DNA of 64,000 nucleotides from Epiperipatus broadwayi (taxonomy: Eukaryota; Onychophora; Udeonychophora; Euonychophora; Peripatidae): the NCBI GenBank assembly GCA_028023455.1, contig JAQFVV010000056.1:310001-374000 (forward strand), given 5' to 3'. A program made the translations under genes and the position numbers. The stretch's first letter is position 1; the number at the start of each line of letters is the position of its first letter. Shown here piece by piece: positions 39,949 through 51,860 of the stretch. The notes under the pieces are model-generated. The model saw only the letters and a program-made list of their open reading frames with translations. It was not told the origin of the DNA and made no database searches.

Positions 39949-40512
39949 ATATTTTTAAGACAGGCTATAACCGGTATCAAATGTGACTTGAAATTGTTAT
40001 AGCAGTCAAGCAATATTTTTATTTTGCTGATAGAGGGACCTCTCAAACCATGACACAAGATAGTGACTTTTATAAAGATAAAAGCGATCATCTTATCTTT
40101 AATCTAAGTTTCCACTTATATAGGCCAATCTGAAATATGTTGATTTGGGAGCATGAAGCTGCTGTTCTCTCCAATGTTTAAGTCCACTATTTCCTTTACA
40201 AATTAATCTTCATGAAATAATTTAACTGATTGTAAATCACAAGATTCCATGAAGGTTAATTTGTAAAGGAAATAGTGGACTTAAACAATGGAGAGAACAA
40301 CAGCTTCATGCTCCCAAATCAAGATACTTCAGACTGGCCTATGTAAGTATAAATTATTTTAAAGATAAGATGGCTACTTATATCTTTATAAAAGTCACTA
40401 TCTTGGGTCGTGGTTTGAGAGGTCCCTCTATCAGCAAAATAAAGATATTGCTTGACTATTATAAAAATTTCAAGGTGCATTTGATATAGGCTATAGTCTG
40501 TTTTAAAAATAT
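39949..40512. repeat. Family 4 fold-back, near-perfect 564-bp hairpin
   Basis: The left arm 39949-40219 and right arm 40244-40512 are reverse complements over about 270 bp with few mismatches and small indels; the loop is about 24 bp. Long matching blocks include GCTGATAGAGGGACCTCTCA, GGAGCATGAAGCTG and AAGTCCACTATTTCC. It shares block order with the fold-back at 35925-36262, so both belong to one family. No coding capacity and no transposase. The close similarity of the arms suggests recent formation or conversion between arms. Confidence 0.95.
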
Positions 40513-43500
40513 TTACATATACTTCCTATGTACTTAATAAATAATTGCAACTTTACAATAATAATAAAATATTGTGGAAAATAAACAAGGCTAATTGGAT
40601 TGCCTCAGAATAGTTTGCATTCTATTGAAGACACAAAAACATTTATCTTTATCATGGATAAAAGTAAATTCTTCAATAACATGAGAAAGATACATTTTCT
40701 TAAGCAAATATTAACTATAGACTATAATATTGACAGAAAAAAAAATATGTTTACCATTCTTAGGATTTATATGATTATATAATTATACCCATATTTTCCA
40801 GTTTAATAATCATATTATCTTACAATCTTCTGAATATTGGTGAAAGTGATGCAAATCGGTCTACTAAAACTGTAAATCTTTATTTTTTGAACTTTTTCTA
40901 AAGTTGTGACCTACTTTTTAGGCCATTATCATCTTTTGTATCATAAAGTATTCTCAACATTCTTTTCTTAATATCTGATCCTTTTAGTTCTGCTTCCATT
41001 TTTCAAAGTACTAAAAACCAATTCATGATAAAAAAATTAACACTTTTTTTAAGATTAAAAAATATTTATAATTGAACTTAAAAAAGGGTATATTTTTAAT
41101 AAATTAAAAAAAAAGATTATTTTAATGTAATACAACATCCAAAAAAAAAATTTAAACATAGAATAAAAATAATTTGTAAAAAAAAATAATGAAAAAAAAT
41201 ATATTCATTTTTACTGGCTATTTTCACATTTTCAGCTCAAAACTTCATTATATGAATGAGTATAATAACAAATCAAAAAATACAAATTCGATGTATCTAA
41301 AAAAAATTGAATAATGATAGCAAAAACATAAATGAATTAAATACAAATATGAATGCCCAATAAAACCTGAGAATAGAATTCATTGTTCTGTGATTAGTAA
41401 TTTTTGTTTAATACATTTTTGCCATTTTAAAATAGTTAATGTGAAATTTGAATCTATTAAGAGTTATCAAGTATTCAATATCAGCTTTCACTCATAAACT
41501 GAAATAATAAATCATGATCGATAAATTGCATATAATTATTTTATTTGGTTAAAATTTGTGACACAACAGTAAAACCACATTTAATTAATATAATACTGAA
41601 AAAGATATTAAATTGTTTTTATCAACAGTTCACAAATTTTCTTTTGTATCCAAAATTTTTGATATGAATTATTAAAATTTGGTTTCAATTCAATATCATT
41701 TATAACTCAAGAAATTATCTTTCTAAATAATATTCACTAGCATTTTCAATCCTTATATAAGGATTTATTATCCAGTCTAAAACTTCCATATTAAGAATCT
41801 CTTCAAACTTTTCCACCTTATCTTTATGCAGCTTTGGAAATGATTCACAAAAATAAGTATTGTATAATCAGCTATTTCACTTTCTATTCTGGCTTTATAC
41901 TTTCACCAAATGTCGATGAAAATTAATATATTATTTTTATATAAATATTAATTTTTGAGACTTCACATTAATAAAAATAATTTTTATTTTAGTAATTGCA
42001 AATTCACTTCATTGTTATAGTTATTACTGAGATCATCCAAAAATAATTGTTCAGGAAGTGGAATTTATGCTTACATGAGTAATCACAATTTAAAAAAATG
42101 CAATTGATTACGAAGTTTTTTATTTTTTATTTTGCAACTAAAAGTTTGCATTGAATGATGCAATGAATAATAATAATATTATGCATAACCTTTATATATA
42201 TATATATATGTAAATATATATTTAATATTATGCATAACCTTTATATATATATATACTGTAAAGCCTCTTTAAAATCACTACCCATTATTTATAGAGTTCT
42301 ATCAGTTGCATAGCTAATTATATATCTAAGTGGAATTTATCTTTATTGTTTGACAAGATGAAATCAAACTTTTATATCCATTTCCAAATATTTTGTAAAT
42401 AATAATTCCTCATTTTTAATGAATTGTACAAATGCAAGTAATACAAATTCATCACTTGTTGAGTCATCTAATTGTATTGTGAAGTTTATTGTTCATAAAT
42501 TGTCACATAATATATTTTCTGTGTTTTAGCCATTTTATTATTAAGAAAAAATGATTTTACTAAATTTATGGTGAACTATACTAATTATTATAGATATATT
42601 CAGATAAAATTATATCATCAACAATTATGTAGAGTTTATTTGTTTGGCAATCAAAAATGAAATTTAGCAGAGACTCACAAACCATTAATACTTCACTGGA
42701 AAGAGCTTGTAATAATATTTGATAAATGTGACACAAAGCTTTTGAAAAAGACAAATTGTTATTCATGTTATCTGGACTTTTTTTTAGTGTACCAATAAGC
42801 AAGTAAAATTCATGGTCTCATTTCAAAATATTTTTCCATAAGTAAGACACATTAATATATTTTTTTTAGTGCATGTAAAAATATACACTTCAAATATTCC
42901 CCATTATCTTGCTTCTATATATTCTTTGATTTTTGTAAGTTTGCCATTATATTTTCTTTAAAAAAAAAGTAACAATAAATAAATTATAGTTTATTATAGA
43001 AATATTTAATAATAAAAATAAATTGCTTTTATTTTAATATGAGAGCAAGTGCTATACAACTATTAGAAAGTTAGTTGCATTATCACAATAAAACAATGAG
43101 AAATTAATAATGTATGTCTACATTCAACTTTTTCAAGTAACAAATATTTAAACATAAAATAAACTATATTTTCTTACCTGAAATGAATGCAGCTTAATAA
43201 CACTAAGACTAAAACATAACTATTCCAATTTCAGAATGATATACCTCTGATACTCTTATGATGATTTGACCTCTTTCACAGAAATGATGTTTACACTGTG
43301 CATGCAGCATCTCAATGTGCATACACATAACCACAAGCAGAAAAGATATAGCTAAGCTATTAAGCAAGTGTCAAATTGTTTTTAAAAATTCAGACAAATT
43401 AAGTTGATATTTCATATAAATAATGCACAACCATATATTTAAAATGTTTCTTAGTAATCCCATGATGGCTAATGCCTCATCATTTTTTGAAACTTAGTCT

Positions 43501-43768
43501 TAATTGGACTGCTTGGAATATTCCCTCTCAATTTTTCTTTTGAAGTTCTAATGTCAACTGAACTCAACACCAAGGATCATATATTAACTTAAATTTCTAG
43601 TGTAGAGTAGCAGAGCAAGCAAATCTGGAGCATCCAATTTTTGATTTTTCAAATTTACAAATGACATGAGTAATTAACAACAGGTGAGATTATATCCATC
43701 CTATTTACTTTGATTTCCTTACTTCTACTTTAAAGACCTACAACAAATAATTAACCTTCATTAATATT
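40513..43768. other. AT-rich non-coding stretch
   Basis: About 3.3 kb, with A-rich tracts between 41030 and 41220. Stop-free stretches such as 40600-40782 (plus) and 42581-42802 (minus) show no motif. Small tandem duplication listed separately. Confidence 0.5.
42177..42256 (+). repeat. 48-bp tandem duplication with (TA)n
   Basis: ATATTATGCATAACCTTTA starts at about 42177 and again at about 42225, each followed by a (TA)n tract. Confidence 0.8.
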
Positions 43769-45080
43769 GTACCGGTTGGTTTTGTCTGTTCACATAACAA
43801 GATCTAGCATCTAGGAAAAAGTACCTCGAGTCCAATCATGTGCAAGATACATAAGTCAGGAACACTCAGGACCTCTGCCCTATTTGCCTATTTTCCAGAT
43901 CTATCAACTTATGAGCAACAATCCCGATGATACCGATCTAATTTATCTCTCTCCGCCGGCATCGCAAAGTGGAGACACATGGAGACTCCAATTTGAAATC
44001 ATATAATGGAACTCTTTTAGCATAAATATCATAAGTTTGACCCAATTAAAGGTCATGACCTTTCACATTAACTATATATATATAGGATTAGTGGGAGATC
44101 ATCTAGTCAGAGCAAGCATAATTTAATAACTAAAATATTAATCTTTTAAATAAAAAAAGAATGATTCTGCAAGTTATGATATATATATAAGATTTATTAA
44201 CTTAAATAAAATATGCATAAATACTTGGTTTATATTATTTCATTAATCGTCATTGGTCTCTTTAAATACACATAATCTAATTTATATTTATACAGCAACA
44301 CAGGTATATCATATGAAATTTGTTTATAACTTTGAATATGATAAATTTTATTTATTACTTTACTTCATTGCGGCTAGTTCATATGCCAATAATCAATAAA
44401 TACACTGACAAACACAGTTAATTTAATGCTATGAGAGTAAATATCTTTGTGAGATACCAATCCATCCCCAGAAAGAACAGAATATAGCACTTGACTGAAT
44501 ATTTAGAATGATTAATTTTATTACAAATACACTTTACAGGAATAAGTAAACTACTCTCAGTTTATAGTGAGTGAGAAACGTGTGGGATAGTTCATTAACA
44601 TATATATAATTGCATCAAAAAAGATGTGCACATGAAACTATTAAGAAATATAATAAAGAAATCTACTTAGTAGAATCAACATTATGGCTTATGGATATCC
44701 GTAGGTTTTACCTGGAACTAGAACAAAACGGGTGATACATGCATGGTGGCAATTTGAATGTGATCCAGTCATGGATCCTAAAAGGTGCTTCCAAAAATTC
44801 ATTGAAGAAATAGACCAATATATGTCTGCAAACTTTGGCAGAATCAGTTCATGAAACGAAGAATGGTCTGCTGTGAGTTGAATGGGCTGGGATTTTCCCA
44901 CAGGGATCCCATATTGGGTTAGCTCAAGTGACCAAATAAGTCCCCATGGGGGTTAAGAGCCTGGTTCTTGGACTTGGAGATACGAGATGGGGTTCGGCTT
45001 TCCGATACACCCAGGTAGAGTGAAGCACAAATATATATAAACGAGGGAGCCTGTATGCATGCAGTGCTTGGAACAACACA
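43769..45080. other. Low-AT islands, possible degraded element
   Basis: 43765-44010 and 44690-45060 are far less AT-rich than the surroundings (for example CTCTCTCCGCCGGCATCG near 43950 and CCCCATGGGGG near 44942). The DNA between them is AT-rich. No RNA gene is seen. The composition suggests inserted or formerly constrained sequence. Confidence 0.35.
44690..44957 (-). pseudogene. Unrecognised stop-free stretch of about 90 codons in a low-AT island
   Basis: The minus strand is open from just after a TAA near 44957 to a TAA ending the frame near 44687. The translation contains IWSLELTQYGIPVGKSQPI, SSFHELILPKFADIYW and ends VLVPGKTYGYP. Its composition is normal for protein rather than Lys/Asn-rich. 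Upstream, another frame reads SRTPSRISKSKNQALNPHG before a stop, so a frameshifted remnant is possible. I cannot assign a family and no start codon stands out. A remnant of a transposon or gene, or non-coding element DNA, are all possible. Confidence 0.25.
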
Positions 45081-48000
45081 TATAAAATTTCCAAAAGAAT
45101 ACTTAATTAATTACTACCTATACATTATAGAATATCCCATGTAATGGTATGATTTAAATACTAAACAGTATGGGAGAGCTTAAATTTATTAATAAAATGA
45201 CAAAATCTTGATATAAAAATCCCCTTCCCCTGTTACATTAATTTATATATAAAACTTCCCACAAACATTAACAAATATGAGAATTCAGTTATACATGCTT
45301 TTATATTATAATAAACATAATTAGATATATATACAAGTGAGGTGGTGGTTATTAATTTCAAAATAAAACATTTAATTTCATATAACAAATTTGAGATTTT
45401 AAGATTAGTGCTTATTATTTAAATAAAATAAAAAAACATTTCTTAGAAAAACAGATTTCTACTCTGTTTTTCTACAATGACATTATAATGTAATTAATTT
45501 GTTTTCCCCAAATTCGCATGTGTTCACTAAGATAAAAATAACAAGGCATGTTTTAATTAAAGTTAATTTAGTCACCCCATAAAGCAGAGATGGGGAAAAT
45601 AAAAATAAAAATGAATGTACTGCAAATGTGAGGAATTACTGGCATATCATTTAAATATATAAAACATTATAAGAGTCATAAAATATTACTGCCACATGAA
45701 AGTGAAAGAAAATATTATACTTATTTAGTAGAGGTTCAATAATAAGATAAAAATTAAAGATTATATAGAGTTAAGTACATGCTAATCTCAGGTAAGTAAA
45801 TTACAAATTATTTAAACGAAATATTTAATTTCTGGTCGAAGGACCACTGATAGAATAATATCATTTTAAATTACAGACAGAATTATGAGAAATAGTTATG
45901 GAAGGCTGAACTTAAGAATTTAAATATTAGGCAGTGGCTAGAGTTCTTTACCTTAGTAATTAGTAGCAATTCTAGGTGATTGCAGAGTCCATTGGAATTG
46001 ATAAACTAGATCTAGTTAGATTTGGTCGGTCAGATAGCTAGCATTTTCATTATTCAGTTTTTAAGTACATTAAAGTTTATGGGTAGTGGAATCCTGGGCA
46101 ATGAGTGCAGAAAAGAGAATGTTTAACTGAGAGAAAAGCAAAATTTTCCACTACTCATGACACATTCAATTGCTATCATGACGATCGTAAATTATATTTA
46201 CCATTGCTGTTTTATAATTACAAGACTGTCCTTGGGATTCAAATCTAACAGTATTTATACTATTTTCAGGTTATCTTAGAATGCACATTAGTTGCTAGAT
46301 CTGAAGCACTTTATGCACTTAGTGGACCTGGAATTTGCTGACTGGATGTACCTTTTGTCCATATAAGTTTTAAAGACAATGCAATCCTGTTAGAATTTCT
46401 GGAACAGTTGTTTTAAAATATGATCTAAAATTTTAAAACAAATTTGCGATGGATAAAACATCCATTAATGGGTTTTATATTATTCTATAAAATTATCATA
46501 TGTTTTAGATGGACTAATGGGTTTCCATTAAATTGTCATAATTACACTCGAGAATATTTCACATGATTGCGTCAGCCTTTTTTCTGACCGCCATTATTAA
46601 AAAAAATAAATTATAAATATAATTTTAAAATACACCTTAATATAATATATTTTGCTTTTATATATGTTTAAAAGAAATCTCCCCTCACTGCTAATATGTA
46701 CACATCCATTAAACACATATACAAATTAAAATAAAATCAAATATTTATTTATTAAAGGTAATTACATTAAGATATTTATATATATATATTTACGCCAGTT
46801 ATTTATTATTTTAAAAGTTAAGCAAAAAAAGTATTAATAATAAATGCGTATATATGTGTAAGAATGGAGTTTGAATATGGTTTGGTGATAGGGGATTCTG
46901 AGTAGGCTATGAAGCTGAATCTGAGTATCAGATCAACTGCTTCAATAAGCCAACGTAGATTGTCTTTAATGATAAGATATTTTATATCTCAGTATACAGA
47001 TATTAAACTAAATTGTTTTAATGTTTCTATTTATTCATTATTTGTACAATTTATTACTCTTCTGGTCCAGATGTTATATTCCAAACTGATGTAAGTTTTT
47101 GCTTGTAAATGTTGTTTTCTAACTAATAACAAGTTGAGAAATTATACAAGAGAATATTATGAATAAGTTATGGTCGTCAGTGGTTTACCACTATTTGACA
47201 TCATCTTAAGACTTTATTTTATTAAATCAGTTTTTGAAACTATAATATAAATTTTAATGAAATCTTTAATAAGACATTCTTTTTTGAAAGTATGACAACT
47301 TTTTATACAAATTTAACTATATCGCAAAAATATATATATAAATACACACATACATAGTTTGTTTTTTTTAAATTAAATGTATGTTTTAGTACAGATGAAA
47401 GAGAAAACTGAAGCCATAACATTTTAAAGGTGGTAAGTTTTAATCAGAAATCTAAGGTTTCCTGTGACAGATTACATTTGAGTTAAGGTTTTTGAAAATA
47501 GATCAAATATCTATAAAACAGTTTTACTAATTTACAAAAAAGAAAAAAAAGAGAGAGAAAAAAAAAAAAAAGGGGGGGGGGGCATGAAAAATATAAATAT
47601 AAATTTTACTTCAAAAGAATAATATTAATTTCATAGTATATATTTTTGTATAAATTATACGGTATTTCTTTATTTCAAAATAAATAGAATAATAAAAAAA
47701 TATTTAATTGCATTATAAAGTTAAATCAACTAAAACTAGATTCCCAAAAAGTTATAATATAACTAAATAATTATTCAATTTTTTTTTTATATAAACATTA
47801 ATATTAATCAATTTTCAAAAAGTTATAAAACCATATGTATGCAATATATTAATCTGAATAAGTAATAACATCTGACCATTATCAGCAGTTAATATGTTAT
47901 TATTATCCATTCTTCAACCTGATTTAGACTTGTGTCTCAAATCTGGAATTACATGGAAACATAATAAATACTCTTACATAAATGACATTTTATGTTTCTG

Positions 48001-48971
48001 CATAATGATAAAATAATTATATTTACTGATCCATTCTCTAGATTCAGAATACTTTTTTATTTTCATTGTAATCTTTTTAAAAAAAGATGGCTGGAGTTCA
48101 AGTGTAATTTCATTTGCAAAACTTTTATAAAGCAAATTGTTATGATATAATTTTTAAAAGAAATTTATATTTCCATTTAAATAATATATATATATTTAAA
48201 TATACATAAAATATCAAAAAAATTTCGAACATAAGAAGAACTGCAACCATTATTTTTATTTTAATCTTTTTAGGTCAATATTATTTGCGTTGAGAATGAC
48301 TATAGAAAGAAATGAATCAAAAAAGAATGATTTTTCATCAACACAGATAACATCGTGAAAGATAAGCAAATAATGTGTATAACAAGCATGCACTAAAGCA
48401 TATAGGCAAAATTATCTACATTCACAACATATATATGCCAATGTCGAATAAAGATTAATTTGCATTTAACTAATTATTAAAGATTAAAAGTTTATTTATT
48501 TCACAATAAAAACATAAACATTAATATTAGAATTTGAAAACGATATCAGCAATAAAAATTAACATAAAGCATTATAAATAAGATGTTTTATTTTATAATA
48601 AAAGAGCAAATACTTCGAATTCCAAAATATTGCAAATTTTTTCAAAAATTAGAAGAAGAAAAAACACAAAGGAAGGTCTGGAAGTTAGTTTCAGATGTAT
48701 AACTATTATTAAATGTCATCAGTCTTAACAATTTATTACAGTTTAAGAATCTTCACTTACATCAGTTATTCAATTTTCAATTTAGAAACCAGAGATGCAA
48801 ACTACATTTGATTTATTCAGTATTAAAATTCTTAAAATATCATTCCAAATTATATATATTCTATTTTTGAAAGTAACACACATGATACTTCTATATGCTC
48901 AAGCATCTTTATCGACATTAATAAAACTAATTCCATAAGCTGTAGTCAATCAAAACTGATATACTGTACAA
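45081..48971. other. AT-rich non-coding stretch
   Basis: About 3.9 kb. 45900-46360 is slightly less AT-rich, without an open frame of note. Contains a polypurine tract listed separately. Nothing else supported. Confidence 0.45.
47536..47582 (+). repeat. 47-bp polypurine tract ending in an 11-G run
   Basis: All purine: an A-rich start, GAGAGAG, a long A run, then eleven G (47572-47582). It is a striking strand asymmetry in an AT-rich window and could form triplex or G-rich structures. Confidence 0.9.
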
Positions 48972-50930
48972 TGATGTTTTTTTTCAAGTTTAACTCAATT
49001 TCTCCAATCTATTCCCCAAAACTTCCTTATTTCATTTATCATTCCATATGTGTTTTCTGCCTTTTTTTTTTTTTTTTTACAAAATTTTGGTATCGAGTTT
49101 ATCTGCTCATCTTTGCTAGCAATATATCTATCCCAGTTCCAAATCAACTTCTTAAATTTTTCAATAATATCCATCTCTTCTCTATCTACATATTTCATTT
49201 TTGATTCTAGTTTGTTACAATAAAATCTCTCCACATTTTACAATGTGATCACAAGTCTCTATATTACTATTCTGTAAAATGTTGAAATTATGTTAGATTC
49301 ATATGCAAAAGCTGGTCAAACACATCTATTAAAAACCTTCCTTCCAAGTACAATGACATATTTCTTTTTAAAACTAAATTATTTCTACAAAAGCACTCTA
49401 CTTAAGTTTTAATTTTACATTTTATTTAATCTATTATGTTTCAACCTATATTAATAATCTGACTAAAGTATTTGTAGTTTCTAATACATTTGTATCAATG
49501 TTTATTTTCTTTTGTGAAAAATCATTGAATGTTACTTTTAATCTTTTTAGCATTTATCTTTAGTTACAACATTCTTGCTTTCTTATAGATTATAACCTTT
49601 TGAAAAATTTGAATTACTATTTGCAAAAAAAGCAAAATCTAGATGACATAAATAATTTCCATTTGTATTTATTCCCTTAACATTATATTTTTATTTACAA
49701 AATATTTTCTGTAAAATTGTGATCAAATGTTTTAAAGATAACCGTACCAATGTTAATCTTCTTAATGTCACTGTAATTTAATCACTGCAAATAAATTTGG
49801 ACATGTTTTCTTCAAAATCTAACAAAATTTTGAAACAATAGATATCCAAAGATTTAATAACTAATGAAATGCTTATAGAATCAAATGGCTTTTCATAATC
49901 TATAAATCCATTCATTGGTCTTTTTAAATTTTCTCTTTACTCATGGATGTGATATACTGAATTAAATTACTTTTAAATCTAGGTTGTTCTTTTGACTGGC
50001 TGACTCCAAAGTTGACTGTAGATGGATTGACATTATCTATATAAAGATCTAGTTTTGATTCTGCAATTCTATAATTTCTAATATGATCTATTTCATCTTA
50101 CTTAAATATCAATAAAACTACTGCATTCTTCCAATAATTTTGTACAGCTTTATTATCTAGACATTTAATATATAGTTTTTCTATTTATATATCTGTTTGA
50201 TTTAAGATATCATTTTCTGATTTTTTCTTCTTTACAGATGTTTGCTAATTCAAAAAATATTGATGAGGGATTTACTCTGTTTTTCTATTTTTTATTGTTC
50301 TTTAATACTATATGACTTTTTGTATGATTCTTCCTCACATTCTCAATGTGATGCCACTTTTTAATAATAATTTTATCGTTTTTTCTTATTGCTAAAGCAA
50401 CTGTTTCCCCAATAACAAAATATTATTTTATTCTTTTGAGACTTTTATTGTTTTGTGGAGCTTTCCTTGCTAATTCAGTTACATTTTCTTACATGACCAT
50501 AAATAATATTTCATCAACTTAAAATATTCAATTGCTTTAAATGGGTCATTTAAAACTGTTCTCACTTTCTTTCATTTTTCATATATTGCTTTATCTCAAT
50601 AGAAAATTTGCTGACAAACCATCTTTGAAATATATTAATTCCAAGTTCTTATTTGCTAATACCATTCTTTTGGATAATTTTTGCTTTCTACCTTTGTCTT
50701 AATACACATAACTTATATCTCACTAATCAATAATATCTTATGTTGAACTTATTACGAAAATTACAATCTTGAAATATCAAAATATAATCCAATTCTGCTG
50801 TAGCTTAATTTGGTTGCTTCCACTTCCATTTCTGTTTGAAATATTTATCAAACAAAAAGTTATAATTTACAATTTTTCTACACATTTCACAAATTTGTGT
50901 CCTGCCTAACATTTATTTCCTTAAATTTAT
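48972..50930 (-). mobile_element. RTE-clade LINE fragment 1, reverse transcriptase, badly decayed
   Basis: Read on the minus strand, pieces of an RTE/BovB-like reverse transcriptase appear in the right order: YWKNAVVLLIFK and HIRNYRI (about 50150-50050), EQPRFKS (about 50000), GFIDYEKPFDSI (about 49915-49880, the DYEKAFDS block), then YLCHLDFAFFANS (about 49650-49610). A C-terminal part MERFYCNKLES and IIEKFKKLIWNWDRYIA (49234-49130) follows. Frameshifts and stops separate these. The catalytic FADD box is missing: the sequence goes from LDFA to FFAN without the two aspartates. The 3' end lies near 48972. The endonuclease part is not recognised, so the copy is probably 5'-truncated. Inactive. 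Confidence 0.85.
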
Positions 50931-51060
50931 CTACTTTCATCTTACAATTCAAAATTTTCTTTGTTATGATTAAAAAATGTGTGTATTTCAATACAATAAT
51001 TATTTATTATTTTATCATAATTAAAACATGTTGAACATAAACCTGAATTATCTGTATTTA
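50931..51060. other. Short spacer between two LINE fragments
   Basis: AT-rich, no recognised feature; may be unaligned sequence of fragment 1. Confidence 0.4.
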
Positions 51061-51860
51061 GTCATCATCATCATCAACCACTATCAATCCACTGCAGGAT
51101 GAAAGTCTCTCCAAGTTCAATCCATCTTCTCCAATCTCTAGCATATCTTTTCCACATCACCCCTGCATACTTTCTTATATCATCCATCCATCTCACTTGT
51201 GGTCTGTTTCTGGGTCTTTTACAATGTCTTAAAAGCCAGTTTAAGTTTTCAATTGTCCATCTATTATCATCTCTTCTAGCAATATGTCCAGCCCAACTCC
51301 ACTTCAGTCTTTTAATTTTTTCAATGAGGTCAGTAATACCTGTTTGTTCTCTTACCCATATATTGTGTTTTTGATCTCTTCTTGTTATTCCCAACATGCA
51401 TCTGTCCATACTTCTTTGAGTGGTCTGAAGTCTCTGTGTTGCTCTTCTATTAAGTGTCCAAGTCTCAGATCCATAAGTAAGAACTGGTAAAACACATTTA
51501 TTAAAAACCTTCCTTTTCTTTTAGTATCAAATTATTTCCACCAAAAACACTACAATGAAGTTTAATTCTATGATTAATTTCATCCATTATGTTTCCATCT
51601 GTATTAATAATCTGACCAAGGTATTTGTAACTGTTAACTTCTTCTAACTCATCATAATCAATCTTCATTTTCATATTTTGAGAAAATCCATTAAACATTA
51701 CTTTAGTCCTTTTAATATTTATCTTTAGTCCTACTTTCCTACTTACATATAATAACTCTTGCAACATTTCCTGCAAATCTAAAGCATAATTTGCAAAAAC
51801 TACATCATCTGCAAAATCTAAATGACTTAAATAATCTTCATTTACTTTCACTTGGAAACT
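51061..51860 (-). mobile_element. RTE-clade LINE fragment 2, C-terminal reverse transcriptase and 3' end
   Basis: The minus strand has two open parts in different frames. The first (51851-51501) starts MKVNEDYLSHLDFADDVVFA, holding the FADD catalytic box of palm motif C, then VGLKINIKRTKVMFN and NSYKYLGQIINTDGN, typical of RTE. The second (51409-51074) reads MLGITRRDQKHNIWVREQTG, LKWSWAGHIARRDDNRW and RPQVRWMDDIRKYAG, the conserved RTE C-terminal region, and ends FILQWIDSG. A frameshift or loss lies between them near 51500. After the stop a short 3' UTR ends in GATGATGATGATGAC (51061-51076 on the plus strand as TCATCATCATCATC), like the simple-repeat ends of RTE elements. 5'-truncated and dead; best preserved of the three copies. 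Confidence 0.95.

Noticed and set aside
48971-49204. 77-codon plus-strand frame
   Set aside because: Antisense of the 3' part of RTE fragment 1 and T-rich by composition.
51099-51490. Two overlapping plus-strand frames of 91 and 68 codons
   Set aside because: Antisense of the well-supported RTE fragment 2.
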